Positions 1 through 5,547 of a stretch of 9,324 nt of DNA are shown piece by piece. A program made the translations under genes and the position numbers. The stretch spans positions 7,767 through 17,090 of the forward strand of contig DHYN01000107.1 of NCBI GenBank assembly GCA_002414125.1, written 5' to 3'. This stretch comes from Ruminococcus sp. UBA5129 (GTDB lineage Bacteria > Bacillota > Clostridia > Oscillospirales > Ruminococcaceae). Below the pieces are notes generated by a model. It saw only the letters and a list, made by a program, of their open reading frames with translations, was not told the DNA's origin and ran no database searches. Within the stretch, counting starts at the first letter, position 1. Every line of letters begins with the position of its first letter.

Positions 1-1
1 C

Positions 2-928
2 CTTATCCTCGATATTTTCGCCCTGCGTGCAAGGACTCGCGAGGGAAAGCTTCAGGTCGAGCTTGCTCAGCAGAAATACCGTCTGCCGAGACTCACAGGT
101 CTCGGAGCATCCCTGTCCCGACTTGGCGGTGGGATAGGTACTCGCGGTCCCGGTGAAACGAAGCTCGAGACCGACAAGCGCCATATCCGCAAGCGTATTT
201 CTTATCTTGAGACCGAGCTTGAGGAGCTTAAAAAGCACCGTACCTTCTCGCGCTCACGCCGAAAAAAGGATGGAGTCCTCTGTGCCGCGATCGTAGGCTA
301 CACCAATGTAGGAAAGTCAACGCTTCTCAATGCGCTGACCGAAGCAGGAGTTCTTGCGGAAAACAAGCTCTTTGCAACGCTTGATATCACATCACGTTCA
401 ATAGAGCTTCCCGATGGACGAAGCGTTATGCTTATCGACACGGTAGGTCTTATACGCCGTCTCCCGCATAATCTCGTAGAGGCTTTCAAATCAACGCTCG
501 AGGAGGCTGCCGCTGCCGATATTATACTCAATGTGCAGGATATATCCTCGCCTGAGCGTGAGGAACAGGCGCAGGTCACACGGCAGCTTCTTTCAGAGCT
601 TGGCTGTGACGGCATCCCGCAGCTTAATGTCATGAACAAGCTTGATGCCGCAGGTGACACAGATACCGTTTTCGAGGACGATCACACGGTATTCATCAGC
701 GCAAAGCAGCAGGTCGGCTTTGACAGGCTGCTTGAACGCATTTCGGCGCTTCTCCCCGAAACGGCGCGCAGGATGAAGCTGCTCATTCCCTACGACAAGA
801 CGGCTCTTATCGGAAAGATCCGTATCGACGGGAAGATTATGTCGGAGGAATACACCGATTTGGGCACTCTCATAGATGCTCTTGTGGATATAAAGCTTGC
901 CGATAGGATGAGCGAATTTTCCGTATAA
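2..928 (+). CDS. hflX: GTPase HflX, 3' part (5' end outside window)
   Basis: The frame is open from base 2 with no start, so the gene enters from the left; 308 codons are visible, against roughly 400-430 for the family. HflX is a ribosome-binding GTPase that splits stalled or stress-inactivated 70S ribosomes in the cytoplasm (family knowledge). The visible part begins in the helical HflX domain and carries the family signature GGGIGTRGPGETKLETDKR (residues 42-60). The G domain follows: P-loop GYTNVGKST (99-107, bases 296-322), DTVG (146-149), NKLD (212-215) and SAK (233-235). A short C-terminal domain ends at TAA 926-928. GC is high compared with the cargo further right. The gene runs towards the alaX unit and shares a terminator with it. 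Identity is secure; only the 5' end is missing. Confidence 0.97.
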   Translation, partial: LILDIFALRARTREGKLQVELAQQKYRLPRLTGLGASLSRLGGGIGTRGPGETKLETDKRHIRKRISYLETELEELKKHRTFSRSRRKKDGVLCAAIVGYTNVGKSTLLNALTEAGVLAENKLFATLDITSRSIELPDGRSVMLIDTVGLIRRLPHNLVEAFKSTLEEAAAADIILNVQDISSPEREEQAQVTRQLLSELGCDGIPQLNVMNKLDAAGDTDTVFEDDHTVFISAKQQVGFDRLLERISALLPETARRMKLLIPYDKTALIGKIRIDGKIMSEEYTDLGTLIDALVDIKLADRMSEFSV

Positions 929-954
929 ATACCATTGCCCCTTTACGCTGCCAT

Positions 955-997
955 AATAAAAAACAGCACAGTCCCCGTATGGGAGCTGTGCTATTTT
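955..997. terminator. bidirectional rho-independent terminator between hflX and the minus-strand small membrane gene
   Basis: AGCACAG (965-971) pairs perfectly with CTGTGCT (986-992). An inner TCCC/GGGA pairing with one bulged G extends the stem. A run of A precedes it and ATTTT follows, so both strands have a T-tract after the stem. It lies 36 nt after the hflX stop and 8 nt after the stop of the convergent minus-strand gene, as expected for a shared terminator. Confidence 0.85.
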
Positions 998-999
998 CA

Positions 1000-1254
1000 T
1001 TAGTTGTCAGAATTATCTGTGTTTACTTTTTTATGCTTTAAAAAATATAACAGAATTGTTATAAATAATACTACAATTAACATTATACTTATATCTTTCA
1101 AAAATAGTCCTATTCTATTATATTTTAATATTATTTGCGTTTCGTCTTTTGGCAATGGTAATTTACCTTTTAAGCTCCTAAGATATATACTAAAACCTAA
1201 ACACAATACGGTTAAAAAGAATAAAACAATATTTATAATTTTTAATTTTTTCAT
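1000..1254 (-). CDS. small membrane protein with two predicted helices, function unknown
   Basis: 84 residues. The ATG at 1252-1254 is preceded by GGAAAGG (1262-1268, 7 nt spacing), so I prefer it to the longer frame opening at 1311, whose extra residues overlap the end of alaX. A short basic N-terminus (MKKLK) leads into a hydrophobic stretch at about residues 7-25. A loop of about 27 residues follows, then a second hydrophobic stretch at about 53-72 and a charged tail (KHKKVNTDNSDN). This predicts a two-pass membrane protein with both ends in the cytoplasm. It starts 16 nt after the alaX stop and very probably shares its mRNA. It is far more AT-rich than alaX, which suggests a separate origin. 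I recognise no family and assign no function. Confidence 0.7.
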   Translation of the reverse strand: MKKLKIINIVLFFLTVLCLGFSIYLRSLKGKLPLPKDETQIILKYNRIGLFLKDISIMLIVVLFITILLYFLKHKKVNTDNSDN

Positions 1255-1270
1255 TATTGTACCTTTCCGA

Positions 1271-2452
1271 TCAAAAAATATTCTTGAGAACAGCTTTCGG
1301 TGCAGATGCACTTCCCTGTATCATTCGGGAGGTTCCGCCTCCTTTGCCGTTCATTTTTTCGTTAAGCAGATTAGCCTCAGCTTTGAGGTCAACAGTTCGG
1401 CTGATTAAAACATATGACCAGCCGTCCTCATCGCTTCCGCAGAAGCCTGCACAGATTCCTCCGCACTTATCGGCAGCTCTGTCAACGAGCCTTCTCAGCG
1501 AATTGCGGTCGAGGTCGGGCTCGAAAATGACGATATTGCCGTCAGTCGGAGCGATCGAATCTACCCTCAGCGCGATATACGCATTGCACATCGCAGCCGA
1601 CTTTGCCTTTTCTTCCTCAGTCTGGCGAATGAACCGTGCAACGGCTATAGCGGTCTCCGAGGGCTTTGCCGACAACTGACTCGAGATCTCCCTGACGTTC
1701 ATAAGAGCCTGCCTTGACGCCTTGAAAGCGTTCTTTCCGCAGACCATATTCAGACGTGTACCGCCCTTGTAGCTGATACTGTCCGTTATAACGAGCATAC
1801 CTATCTCCGCCGTGGAAGCAACATGCGGAGCACAGCATGCACATCTGTCGTATTCTCCGATCTCCACTATCCTCACGTTTTTTGTCAGCTCAAGCTTGCT
1901 GCGGTAATCGAGCTCCGCAAGCTCTGTTGGCTGGGGATAATATGATGTGATCCGCACATTTTCCGCGATCACATCATTGACAGCCTTCTCTATCTGCAAA
2001 AGCTGATCCGCGGTCAGATGCTTGTCGAAATCAACGGTAACAGTTTCGTCATTGAGGTGAAAGCCCACATTCGTGCAGCCGAACATGGTATGTGCAAAGC
2101 CCGACAGAAGATGCTCTCCGCTGTGATTTCTCATACGCTCGTAACGCTTTTTAAAGTTTATCGAACCGATAATTTTTCCGCACGGAACAGGCTTATCAGT
2201 AACGTGGAAAAGCTCTCCGCCGTTCTCGCGAACCTCCTTCACATTAAAGACCGTCACGTCTGACACGAGCGTGATCGTTCCGGTATCGGACGGCTGTCCG
2301 CCTGCTTCGGGAAAAAATGCCGTCGCATCGAGCAGTGTTAAGTACTCTCCGCCGCATTCGGTACACGAGATCACGTTTGCCTTAAAGGATTTCATATAAG
2401 GATCCTCATCGAAAAAGCGATGAGTTTTACCATTAAGCTTTTGCTGTTTCAT
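1271..2452 (-). CDS. alaX: alanyl-tRNA editing protein, AlaX-L type with DHHA1 domain
   Basis: 393 residues from the ATG at 2450-2452, which has GAGGAG at 2460-2465 with 7 nt spacing. An in-frame TTG at 2465-2467 overlaps that site and is not the start. AlaX proteins hydrolyse Ser- or Gly-tRNA(Ala) in trans, correcting AlaRS errors (family knowledge). The N-terminal part has the AlaRS-like beta-barrel motif FFPEAGGQPSDTG (about 46-58). The editing core has the zinc-binding HSGEH (110-114) and CCAPH (206-210), matching HxxxH and CxxxH. The C-terminus has a DHHA1-like glycine-rich segment, NGKGGGTSRMIQGSA (368-382), so this is the long form. A cysteine-rich CACC surrounds the second zinc motif. 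The small membrane gene follows in an apparent operon, and a structured leader precedes it. Confidence 0.93.
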   Translation of the reverse strand: MKQQKLNGKTHRFFDEDPYMKSFKANVISCTECGGEYLTLLDATAFFPEAGGQPSDTGTITLVSDVTVFNVKEVRENGGELFHVTDKPVPCGKIIGSINFKKRYERMRNHSGEHLLSGFAHTMFGCTNVGFHLNDETVTVDFDKHLTADQLLQIEKAVNDVIAENVRITSYYPQPTELAELDYRSKLELTKNVRIVEIGEYDRCACCAPHVASTAEIGMLVITDSISYKGGTRLNMVCGKNAFKASRQALMNVREISSQLSAKPSETAIAVARFIRQTEEEKAKSAAMCNAYIALRVDSIAPTDGNIVIFEPDLDRNSLRRLVDRAADKCGGICAGFCGSDEDGWSYVLISRTVDLKAEANLLNEKMNGKGGGTSRMIQGSASAPKAVLKNIF

Positions 2453-2633
2453 AGTATTGCTCCTCAAATTAACTTATGAACTTATTGCTTGCCCCTTTGC
2501 CGAAATACTGCGTCATAAACTCTCAAAATATGCACATATTCCTTTGGCTTTATTCCTTGTCCTTCGACAAAGGTTCTGCGCACTAATATTCAAGAGTTAA
2601 CTTAGGGAGCAATAACTCCTAATAATTTATTGT
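2453..2633 (-). promoter_or_regulatory. structured 5' leader of alaX with a long-range inverted repeat covering the ribosome binding site
   Basis: The 24-base arms 2455-2478 and 2591-2614 match as inverted repeats at 19 of 24 positions, and 21 of 24 can pair in the minus-strand RNA if G-U pairs count. The proximal arm contains the GAGGAG ribosome binding site. The distal arm's CUCC can instead pair with GGAG only 6 nt upstream of it (2616-2619 with 2606-2609), giving mutually exclusive folds. Between the arms are a CCTTTGTC/GACAAGG hairpin with a GAAG loop, an AATAT/ATATT hairpin, and two more CAAAGG copies that could compete for CCTTTG. I saw no T-box AGGGTGG motif. The alternative is a miniature inverted-repeat element inserted here. 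The repeat is directly visible; a switching role is inference. Confidence 0.5.
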
Positions 2634-2639
2634 TAATAA

Positions 2640-2669
2640 ACCTTAGCATAGTCACCTGTTCTTTGTCAA
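2640..2669 (-). promoter_or_regulatory. candidate promoter for the alaX leader
   Basis: On the minus strand TTGACA (2664-2669) is followed after 18 nt by TAAGGT (2640-2645), preceded by TGC as in an extended -10. The -35 is consensus but the -10 is weak. It would start RNA near 2633, just before the leader's first hairpin. I see no terminator between the nitroreductase stop and this point, so read-through is also possible. Confidence 0.4.
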
Positions 2670-2688
2670 AAGGTATATCAATTATTTA

Positions 2689-3207
2689 TCAGATATATCG
2701 CACCGTATCTTCGAGCGGTTTGCAGACACTGTGCATTTTTTCGAGCGGTACAGCATCATCGGCAGGGTATCCTATCGGCATAAGCAGTACTGAGCGCTCA
2801 TTTTCCGGCAGACCAAGCGCCTTTTCGAGACATGTAGGCGAGAAGTAATTGACCCAGCAGGTACCGATGCCAAGCTCCCAGGCCTTAAGCATAACATGGG
2901 TCGCAACGATGCTGACATCCTGAACGCCGCAGTGGACTCCATTTTCAAGCGGGTTTTTCCAGTCCTCAGTGGAATCATATGTGAAGAGCAGGACTGTTCG
3001 TGCTCCGAAAATACACCTGCTGAGCTCGTTTAGCTTTGTAATGTATTCCTCGCTGCGAATAACATAAATACGCTGCGGTTGATAATTGCAGCCTGTAGGT
3101 GCGATGTTTCCTGCTTCTAAAATCAGATCCATTTCTGTTTGACTGATCTCCCTGTCTGAAAATTTTCTCACCGAAAAACGGCTTCTTGCAAGTTCAGTAA
3201 AATCCAT
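2689..3207 (-). CDS. nitroreductase family FMN oxidoreductase
   Basis: 172 residues. The ATG at 3205-3207 has AGGAGG at 3213-3218 with 5 nt spacing. Members of this family bind FMN and use NAD(P)H to reduce nitro compounds, quinones or similar electrophiles in the cytoplasm; the substrate here cannot be read from sequence. Family features in order are the N-terminal FMN-phosphate motif RSRFSVRKF (8-16), AGNIAPTGCNYQP (32-44), an amphipathic helix with ATHVMLKAWELGIGTCW (102-118), and a C-terminal MPIGYP (143-148) with a basic segment near the end. The length is that of the short, single-domain nitroreductases. No redox partner gene is adjacent. The promoter and a palindrome upstream suggest its own regulation. 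The family call is firm; a specific gene name is not justified. Confidence 0.92.
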   Translation of the reverse strand: MDFTELARSRFSVRKFSDREISQTEMDLILEAGNIAPTGCNYQPQRIYVIRSEEYITKLNELSRCIFGARTVLLFTYDSTEDWKNPLENGVHCGVQDVSIVATHVMLKAWELGIGTCWVNYFSPTCLEKALGLPENERSVLLMPIGYPADDAVPLEKMHSVCKPLEDTVRYI

Positions 3208-3235
3208 AACAGCCTCCTATAATTATATATATACT

Positions 3236-3254
3236 CAGTATATCACATATACTG
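3236..3254. promoter_or_regulatory. 19-bp perfect palindrome, probable operator
   Basis: CAGTATAT (3236-3243), a 3-nt centre and ATATACTG (3247-3254) form an exact inverted repeat. It covers the -10 and the adjacent part of the spacer of the nitroreductase promoter, where a bound dimeric repressor would block RNA polymerase. The size and AT-rich form fit MarR-type or similar winged-helix regulators, but no regulator gene lies in the window. Confidence 0.55.
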
Positions 3255-3265
3255 TCGAAAATCAA
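3237..3265 (-). promoter_or_regulatory. promoter of the nitroreductase gene
   Basis: On the minus strand TTGATT (3260-3265), a 17-nt spacer and TATACT (3237-3242) form a good sigma-70-type promoter about 30 nt upstream of the start codon. The -10 lies inside the perfect palindrome at 3236-3254. Confidence 0.7.
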
Positions 3266-3285
3266 GAGCAACTTTGTGAAAAAAC

Positions 3286-3350
3286 ACGGCAACAGCATTT
3301 ATTATGATGTATCGAGACATTGCATACATAAAAGTAAATGTTGTTGCCGT
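3286..3350. repeat. long hairpin with 16-bp arms, terminator-like on the minus strand
   Basis: The arm at 3286-3301 pairs with 3335-3350 over 16 positions with one mismatch (G-U in one RNA strand). ATGTAT/ATACAT inside can extend the fold. On the minus strand the hairpin is followed by GTGTTTTTTC, so it could end transcription entering from the right just before the nitroreductase promoter. It could also be a miniature inverted-repeat element. A 57-codon plus-strand frame (3304-3477) and a minus-strand frame (3243-3443) cross it, neither with a ribosome binding site. Confidence 0.5.
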
Positions 3351-3473
3351 ATGTAAAAATTCTGTTGCCAAGCAAAGGTTTGGAGAGCTTGTCATATCTG
3401 GCTTATCATATCGCTTGACAGTTGAAATAACCTGTGCAATCAAACGAATTTCAAATGAATTTTTTGAAAAGAC

Positions 3474-3502
3474 TTGACAAATCCCTTAAGGTATCATATC
3501 AT
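3474..3502 (+). promoter_or_regulatory. near-consensus promoter P1 with no recognised gene downstream
   Basis: TTGACA (3474-3479), a 17-nt spacer and TATCAT (3497-3502) are close to the ideal sigma-70 promoter. RNA would start near 3509, just before an 11-nt T run. A 20-codon frame starting MKNVLIGNKD lies at 3526-3588 without a ribosome binding site. A perfect TACTGCTC/GAGCAGTA hairpin (3555-3580) lies inside that frame. Confidence 0.55.
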
Positions 3503-3593
3503 ATTAACTGATTTTTTTTTTTATAATGAAAAATGTTCTGATTGGCAATAAGGATACTGCTCCCACATTTGAGAGCAGTACCAGATAGGAATC

Positions 3594-3622
3594 TTGACAA
3601 TTAACCTATATTGGCATATACA
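3594..3622 (+). promoter_or_regulatory. near-consensus promoter P2, tandem to P1
   Basis: TTGACA (3594-3599), a 17-nt spacer and TATACA (3617-3622). It points the same way as P1, 120 nt further on, with exactly the same spacing, and leads to the terminator at 3685-3713. Confidence 0.55.
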
Positions 3623-3628
3623 TAAGCA

Positions 3629-3712
3629 TGATATTGTGTGTAAGCTTTACATAGTACCAATGTTGGAATAGAAGAAAGCAAAAGAAAAAATCCCGAATTA
3701 TCGGGACTTTTC
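3629..3712 (+). ncRNA. candidate small RNA of about 84 nt, longer if started at P1
   Basis: P2 at 3594-3622 would start RNA near 3629, and a rho-independent terminator ends at about 3712, giving a self-contained short unit. The 5' part folds through TGTGTAA/TTACATA (7 bp, one G-U) and the middle is purine-rich and open. No coding frame has a ribosome binding site; the longest peptides are under 10 codons. From P1 the RNA would be about 200 nt and include the 3555-3580 hairpin. I recognise no known RNA family. The signals are seen in the sequence; expression is inferred. Confidence 0.35.
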
Positions 3713-3713
3713 A
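3685..3713 (+). terminator. rho-independent terminator of the small transcription unit
   Basis: TCCCGA (3691-3696), loop ATTA, TCGGGA (3701-3706), then CTTTTC. A run of A precedes the stem. The stem is short but GC-rich. Confidence 0.6.
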
Positions 3714-3739
3714 ATGGCTAAAGACTGCAATTTTGATAC

Positions 3740-3771
3740 AATGCACCCTTTTCAAACAGAAAGGGTGCATT
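3740..3771. repeat. perfect 12-bp hairpin
   Basis: AATGCACCCTTT (3740-3751) pairs exactly with AAAGGGTGCATT (3760-3771) around an 8-nt loop. Neither side has a proper T-tract (TTTGGGG follows on the plus strand), so it is not a clear terminator. It may be a decayed terminator or the edge of an old insertion. Confidence 0.55.
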
Positions 3772-3869
3772 TGGGGTTATGGTAAAGCTATCGTTTTCTT
3801 ATTGATTAAGCCAAAAGGAATAATACATTTAAGGCAGTGGAAAAAGATGTAAGTTACTCGTCAAATCAT

Positions 3870-4208
3870 TCAGCATAACTCATGTACCAGTGCAATCGGC
3901 GTTTCCAATGAAATATCCGCAGATAGTCTGATCTGCAATTCATTCTTCTCAATGTGGATATCCACAGGCTGCTTGGGCAATGCAAGTGACACAATCGCCG
4001 GTGCTGATGCTACACATTTCTCACGCACTTTCCGAAGATGATAGTAAGAGGTCTTGACATTAATCCCATTCTCTCCACACCATTTCTGTACTGTCATTCC
4101 GCTTGCCTGCTACGTTTCAATCTGCACTGCCCTATCACGCATTCTGACTTCTTGCTTGACTACGGTAATGGCTGTAGTTGTTTCTTCTATGTACTTTTCC
4201 TCCTGTAT
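3870..4208 (-). pseudogene. tnpA: IS66 accessory protein TnpA, broken by an amber codon
   Basis: The last 75 codons, from 4097 down, contain the typical TnpA helix-turn-helix region GMTVQKWCGENGI, then KTSYYHLRKVREK. The C-terminus is also typical, with LSADISLETPIALVHELC just before the stop. Reading the same frame further upstream gives more family-like sequence (TTTAITVVKQEVRMRDRAVQ), so the original protein was longer. A TAG at 4110-4112 interrupts it where a C-to-T change in CAG would explain the stop. In IS66, TnpA acts with TnpB and the TnpC transposase; both partners are gone. I treat it as a dead fragment. A restart at 4097 is possible in principle but would lack the N-terminus. Confidence 0.8.
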
Positions 4209-4339
4209 CTAATTCAATCCAGCCCACTCCATAAAACTAACTTAGACATTCTGATTTGCTCTATAGAGTTGCTTAGACTTTATTATACACCAAAGTTCAG
4301 TTCATTAGTTTGGAAGTCGAGGATTTATTTTACGCTTAC
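3870..4339 (-). mobile_element. remnant of an IS66-family insertion sequence
   Basis: The element is read on the minus strand. Its upstream end appears to be at 4339, where the sequence starts GTAAGCG (4333-4339), which agrees with the start I remember for IS66 terminal repeats. The tnpA remnant follows about 130-200 nt later. tnpB and tnpC, which normally come next, are missing: after the tnpA stop only ATGATTTGA can be read. No matching far end or 8-bp target duplication was found, so the element is truncated, and 3870 is only the last recognisable base. Confidence 0.55.
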
Positions 4340-4446
4340 ACTGTATCGACATACATTTTATAGTAATTCTACTTGAAAAAGAGATAAAAGGAACTGAATA
4401 AAAATTTTTCATAGCAAGGCGGAAAAGGAAAGCGTGCTGTCGCACG

Positions 4447-4474
4447 GTGACAACGACACAATTTGTGATATAAT
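4447..4474 (+). promoter_or_regulatory. candidate orphan promoter with a small palindrome
   Basis: GTGACA (4447-4452), a 16-nt spacer and TATAAT (4469-4474) with an upstream TG form an extended -10 promoter on the plus strand. The spacer holds the 11-bp palindrome CACAATTTGTG. A CGTGC/GCACG hairpin lies just before it. Only a transposase fragment lies downstream, so it may be a chance or relic signal. Confidence 0.35.
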
Positions 4475-4516
4475 GACAGAACAGTTGTGACGTTTTTCAA
4501 CATTTACACAGTTTAA

Positions 4517-4669
4517 AAATCATACTCACCTAAACGTTGGATTGTCGAACACACTTTTGCATGGCTGAATTTTTCACACAGATTATCAAAAGATTATGAG
4601 CTTTCTTCTCGTTCTGCTGAGTGTATGATTGTGATTTCTCATGCTTTTTATTTTTTAAATCGTCTATGA
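4517..4669 (+). pseudogene. C-terminal fragment of an IS5/IS4-like DDE transposase
   Basis: Fifty codons end at TGA 4667-4669. They include [19 protein letters not shown] and [15 protein letters not shown], which match the end of DDE transposases of the IS5/IS4 superfamily (compare the usual PRRWVVERTFAWL and RLSKDYE). The E of the VE-H/R-TFAW block is the catalytic glutamate of the DDE triad (family knowledge). Upstream the frame stops at 4514-4516 and again at 4466-4468, so the rest of the protein is gone or scrambled. It lies on the strand opposite to the IS66 remnant and ends 26 nt from the stop of the convergent PgeF-like gene. It has no start and cannot be active. Confidence 0.75.
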
Positions 4670-4694
4670 ACACAAGCTCTTATATATTCTAAAA

Positions 4695-5537
4695 TTATTT
4701 TATCAACTTCATAAACATACCGTTCGTGCCGTTTAAGTGGGATTTTCCGTTAAGAGGACCTCTTCTAAAACTGTGAAAAAGGAAATCATGTACTTCATCA
4801 GGAGTACAGTAAGTGCAAAGCTCAATACGATGAATATTTTTGGCATTTAATCCTGATTTCAGAAGTATATCAGTATTCACGCCGAATAAATCAATATGAG
4901 GCTTTTCATATTTACGACTTATGAAATCTGTAAATCCACGTTCTGCAAACTGATTTACAACTTCTTCACCTACTTCAAAGCAGCATTCTGCAATACTCGG
5001 CAGAATAACAGCTGTAATCTTATCTTTATCGCAGTTATATTTATCGCATATTTCCTGCACTGTGTTTTCGATTACTCCGCATAAAGAGTTCTTCCATCCA
5101 GCATGACAACAAGCGATGACTTTGTTTTCAGGGTCATTATGTACAAATTGTACTATTGCACAATCAGCAGCGTACAGATAAAGTGTTATGTCAGGGTCAT
5201 TGGTTACAAGTCCGTCAGCGTGAACTGAGATTGATTCATCATAAATATCAATCAAATCTGCCAAAGAAACACATCTTGCAATGTTTGTACCATAGATAAG
5301 GCGGTTAGTTATAACTTTGTTCGGGTCTGAGCCTATAGCATTGCAGAACATTCTAAAATTCTCTCGTCCATTCTCAATGTCAAGCGGCTTATATATGTTG
5401 ACATTCATTGATGCTGTTGTGCCTGTTGAGATTCCACCGTGTCGTGTACTGCAATAAGCTTCTGCAATACCTGTATCTGCAATTGGTGATACTTCAATCA
5501 TGTATATCCCGTTTTTATCTATAAATCTGTATTCCAT
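4695..5537 (-). CDS. PgeF/YfiH-family laccase-domain protein with an altered metal site
   Basis: 280 residues from the ATG at 5535-5537, which has GGAGG 4 nt upstream. An in-frame ATG at 5559-5561 lies inside the previous gene and lacks such a site. The family (PgeF, YlmD, LACC1) includes purine nucleoside phosphorylase/deaminase and peptidoglycan-editing activities (family knowledge). Motifs in order: STRHGGIS (30-37), ADGLVT (107-112), AADC (123-126), CCHAGW (143-148), LPSIAECCFEVGEEV (179-193) and SFRRG near the end. In the usual QVHG motif, which supplies a zinc-binding His, this protein has LIYG, with Tyr82 at the His position; Cys126 and His145 are kept. It follows the propeller-like gene by 10 nt, probably in one operon. 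It may be a divergent paralogue with changed or lost catalysis. Confidence 0.88.
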   Translation of the reverse strand: MEYRFIDKNGIYMIEVSPIADTGIAEAYCSTRHGGISTGTTASMNVNIYKPLDIENGRENFRMFCNAIGSDPNKVITNRLIYGTNIARCVSLADLIDIYDESISVHADGLVTNDPDITLYLYAADCAIVQFVHNDPENKVIACCHAGWKNSLCGVIENTVQEICDKYNCDKDKITAVILPSIAECCFEVGEEVVNQFAERGFTDFISRKYEKPHIDLFGVNTDILLKSGLNAKNIHRIELCTYCTPDEVHDFLFHSFRRGPLNGKSHLNGTNGMFMKLIK

Positions 5538-5547
5538 AATACCTCCA

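Noticed and set aside
298..1000. Minus-strand frames of 120 and 135 codons across hflX
   Set aside because: They lie antisense to a gene with all GTPase motifs and show no motif or ribosome binding site.
2453..2633. T-box riboswitch for alaX
   Set aside because: A T-box would show the AGGGTGG-type bulge and an antiterminator before a T-run terminator; neither is present.
3243..3477. A 66-codon minus frame and a 57-codon plus frame (MMYRDIAYIK start) over the same bases
   Set aside because: Neither has a ribosome binding site or recognisable motif, they exclude each other, and both cross the 3286-3350 hairpin. The plus frame is the more protein-like of the two, but not enough to call.
3714..3785. 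23-codon plus frame starting MAKDCNFDTM
   Set aside because: It has no ribosome binding site and runs through the 12-bp hairpin; it is best explained by chance.
4038..4376. 112-codon plus-strand frame
   Set aside because: It is antisense to the IS66 tnpA remnant and has an unlikely composition.
4407..4490. Short plus-strand frame ending in HGDNDTICDIMTEQL
   Set aside because: It looks protein-like but has no start, is under 30 codons and matches no family I know; it may be another transposase scrap. It is not in frame with the transposase fragment at 4517.
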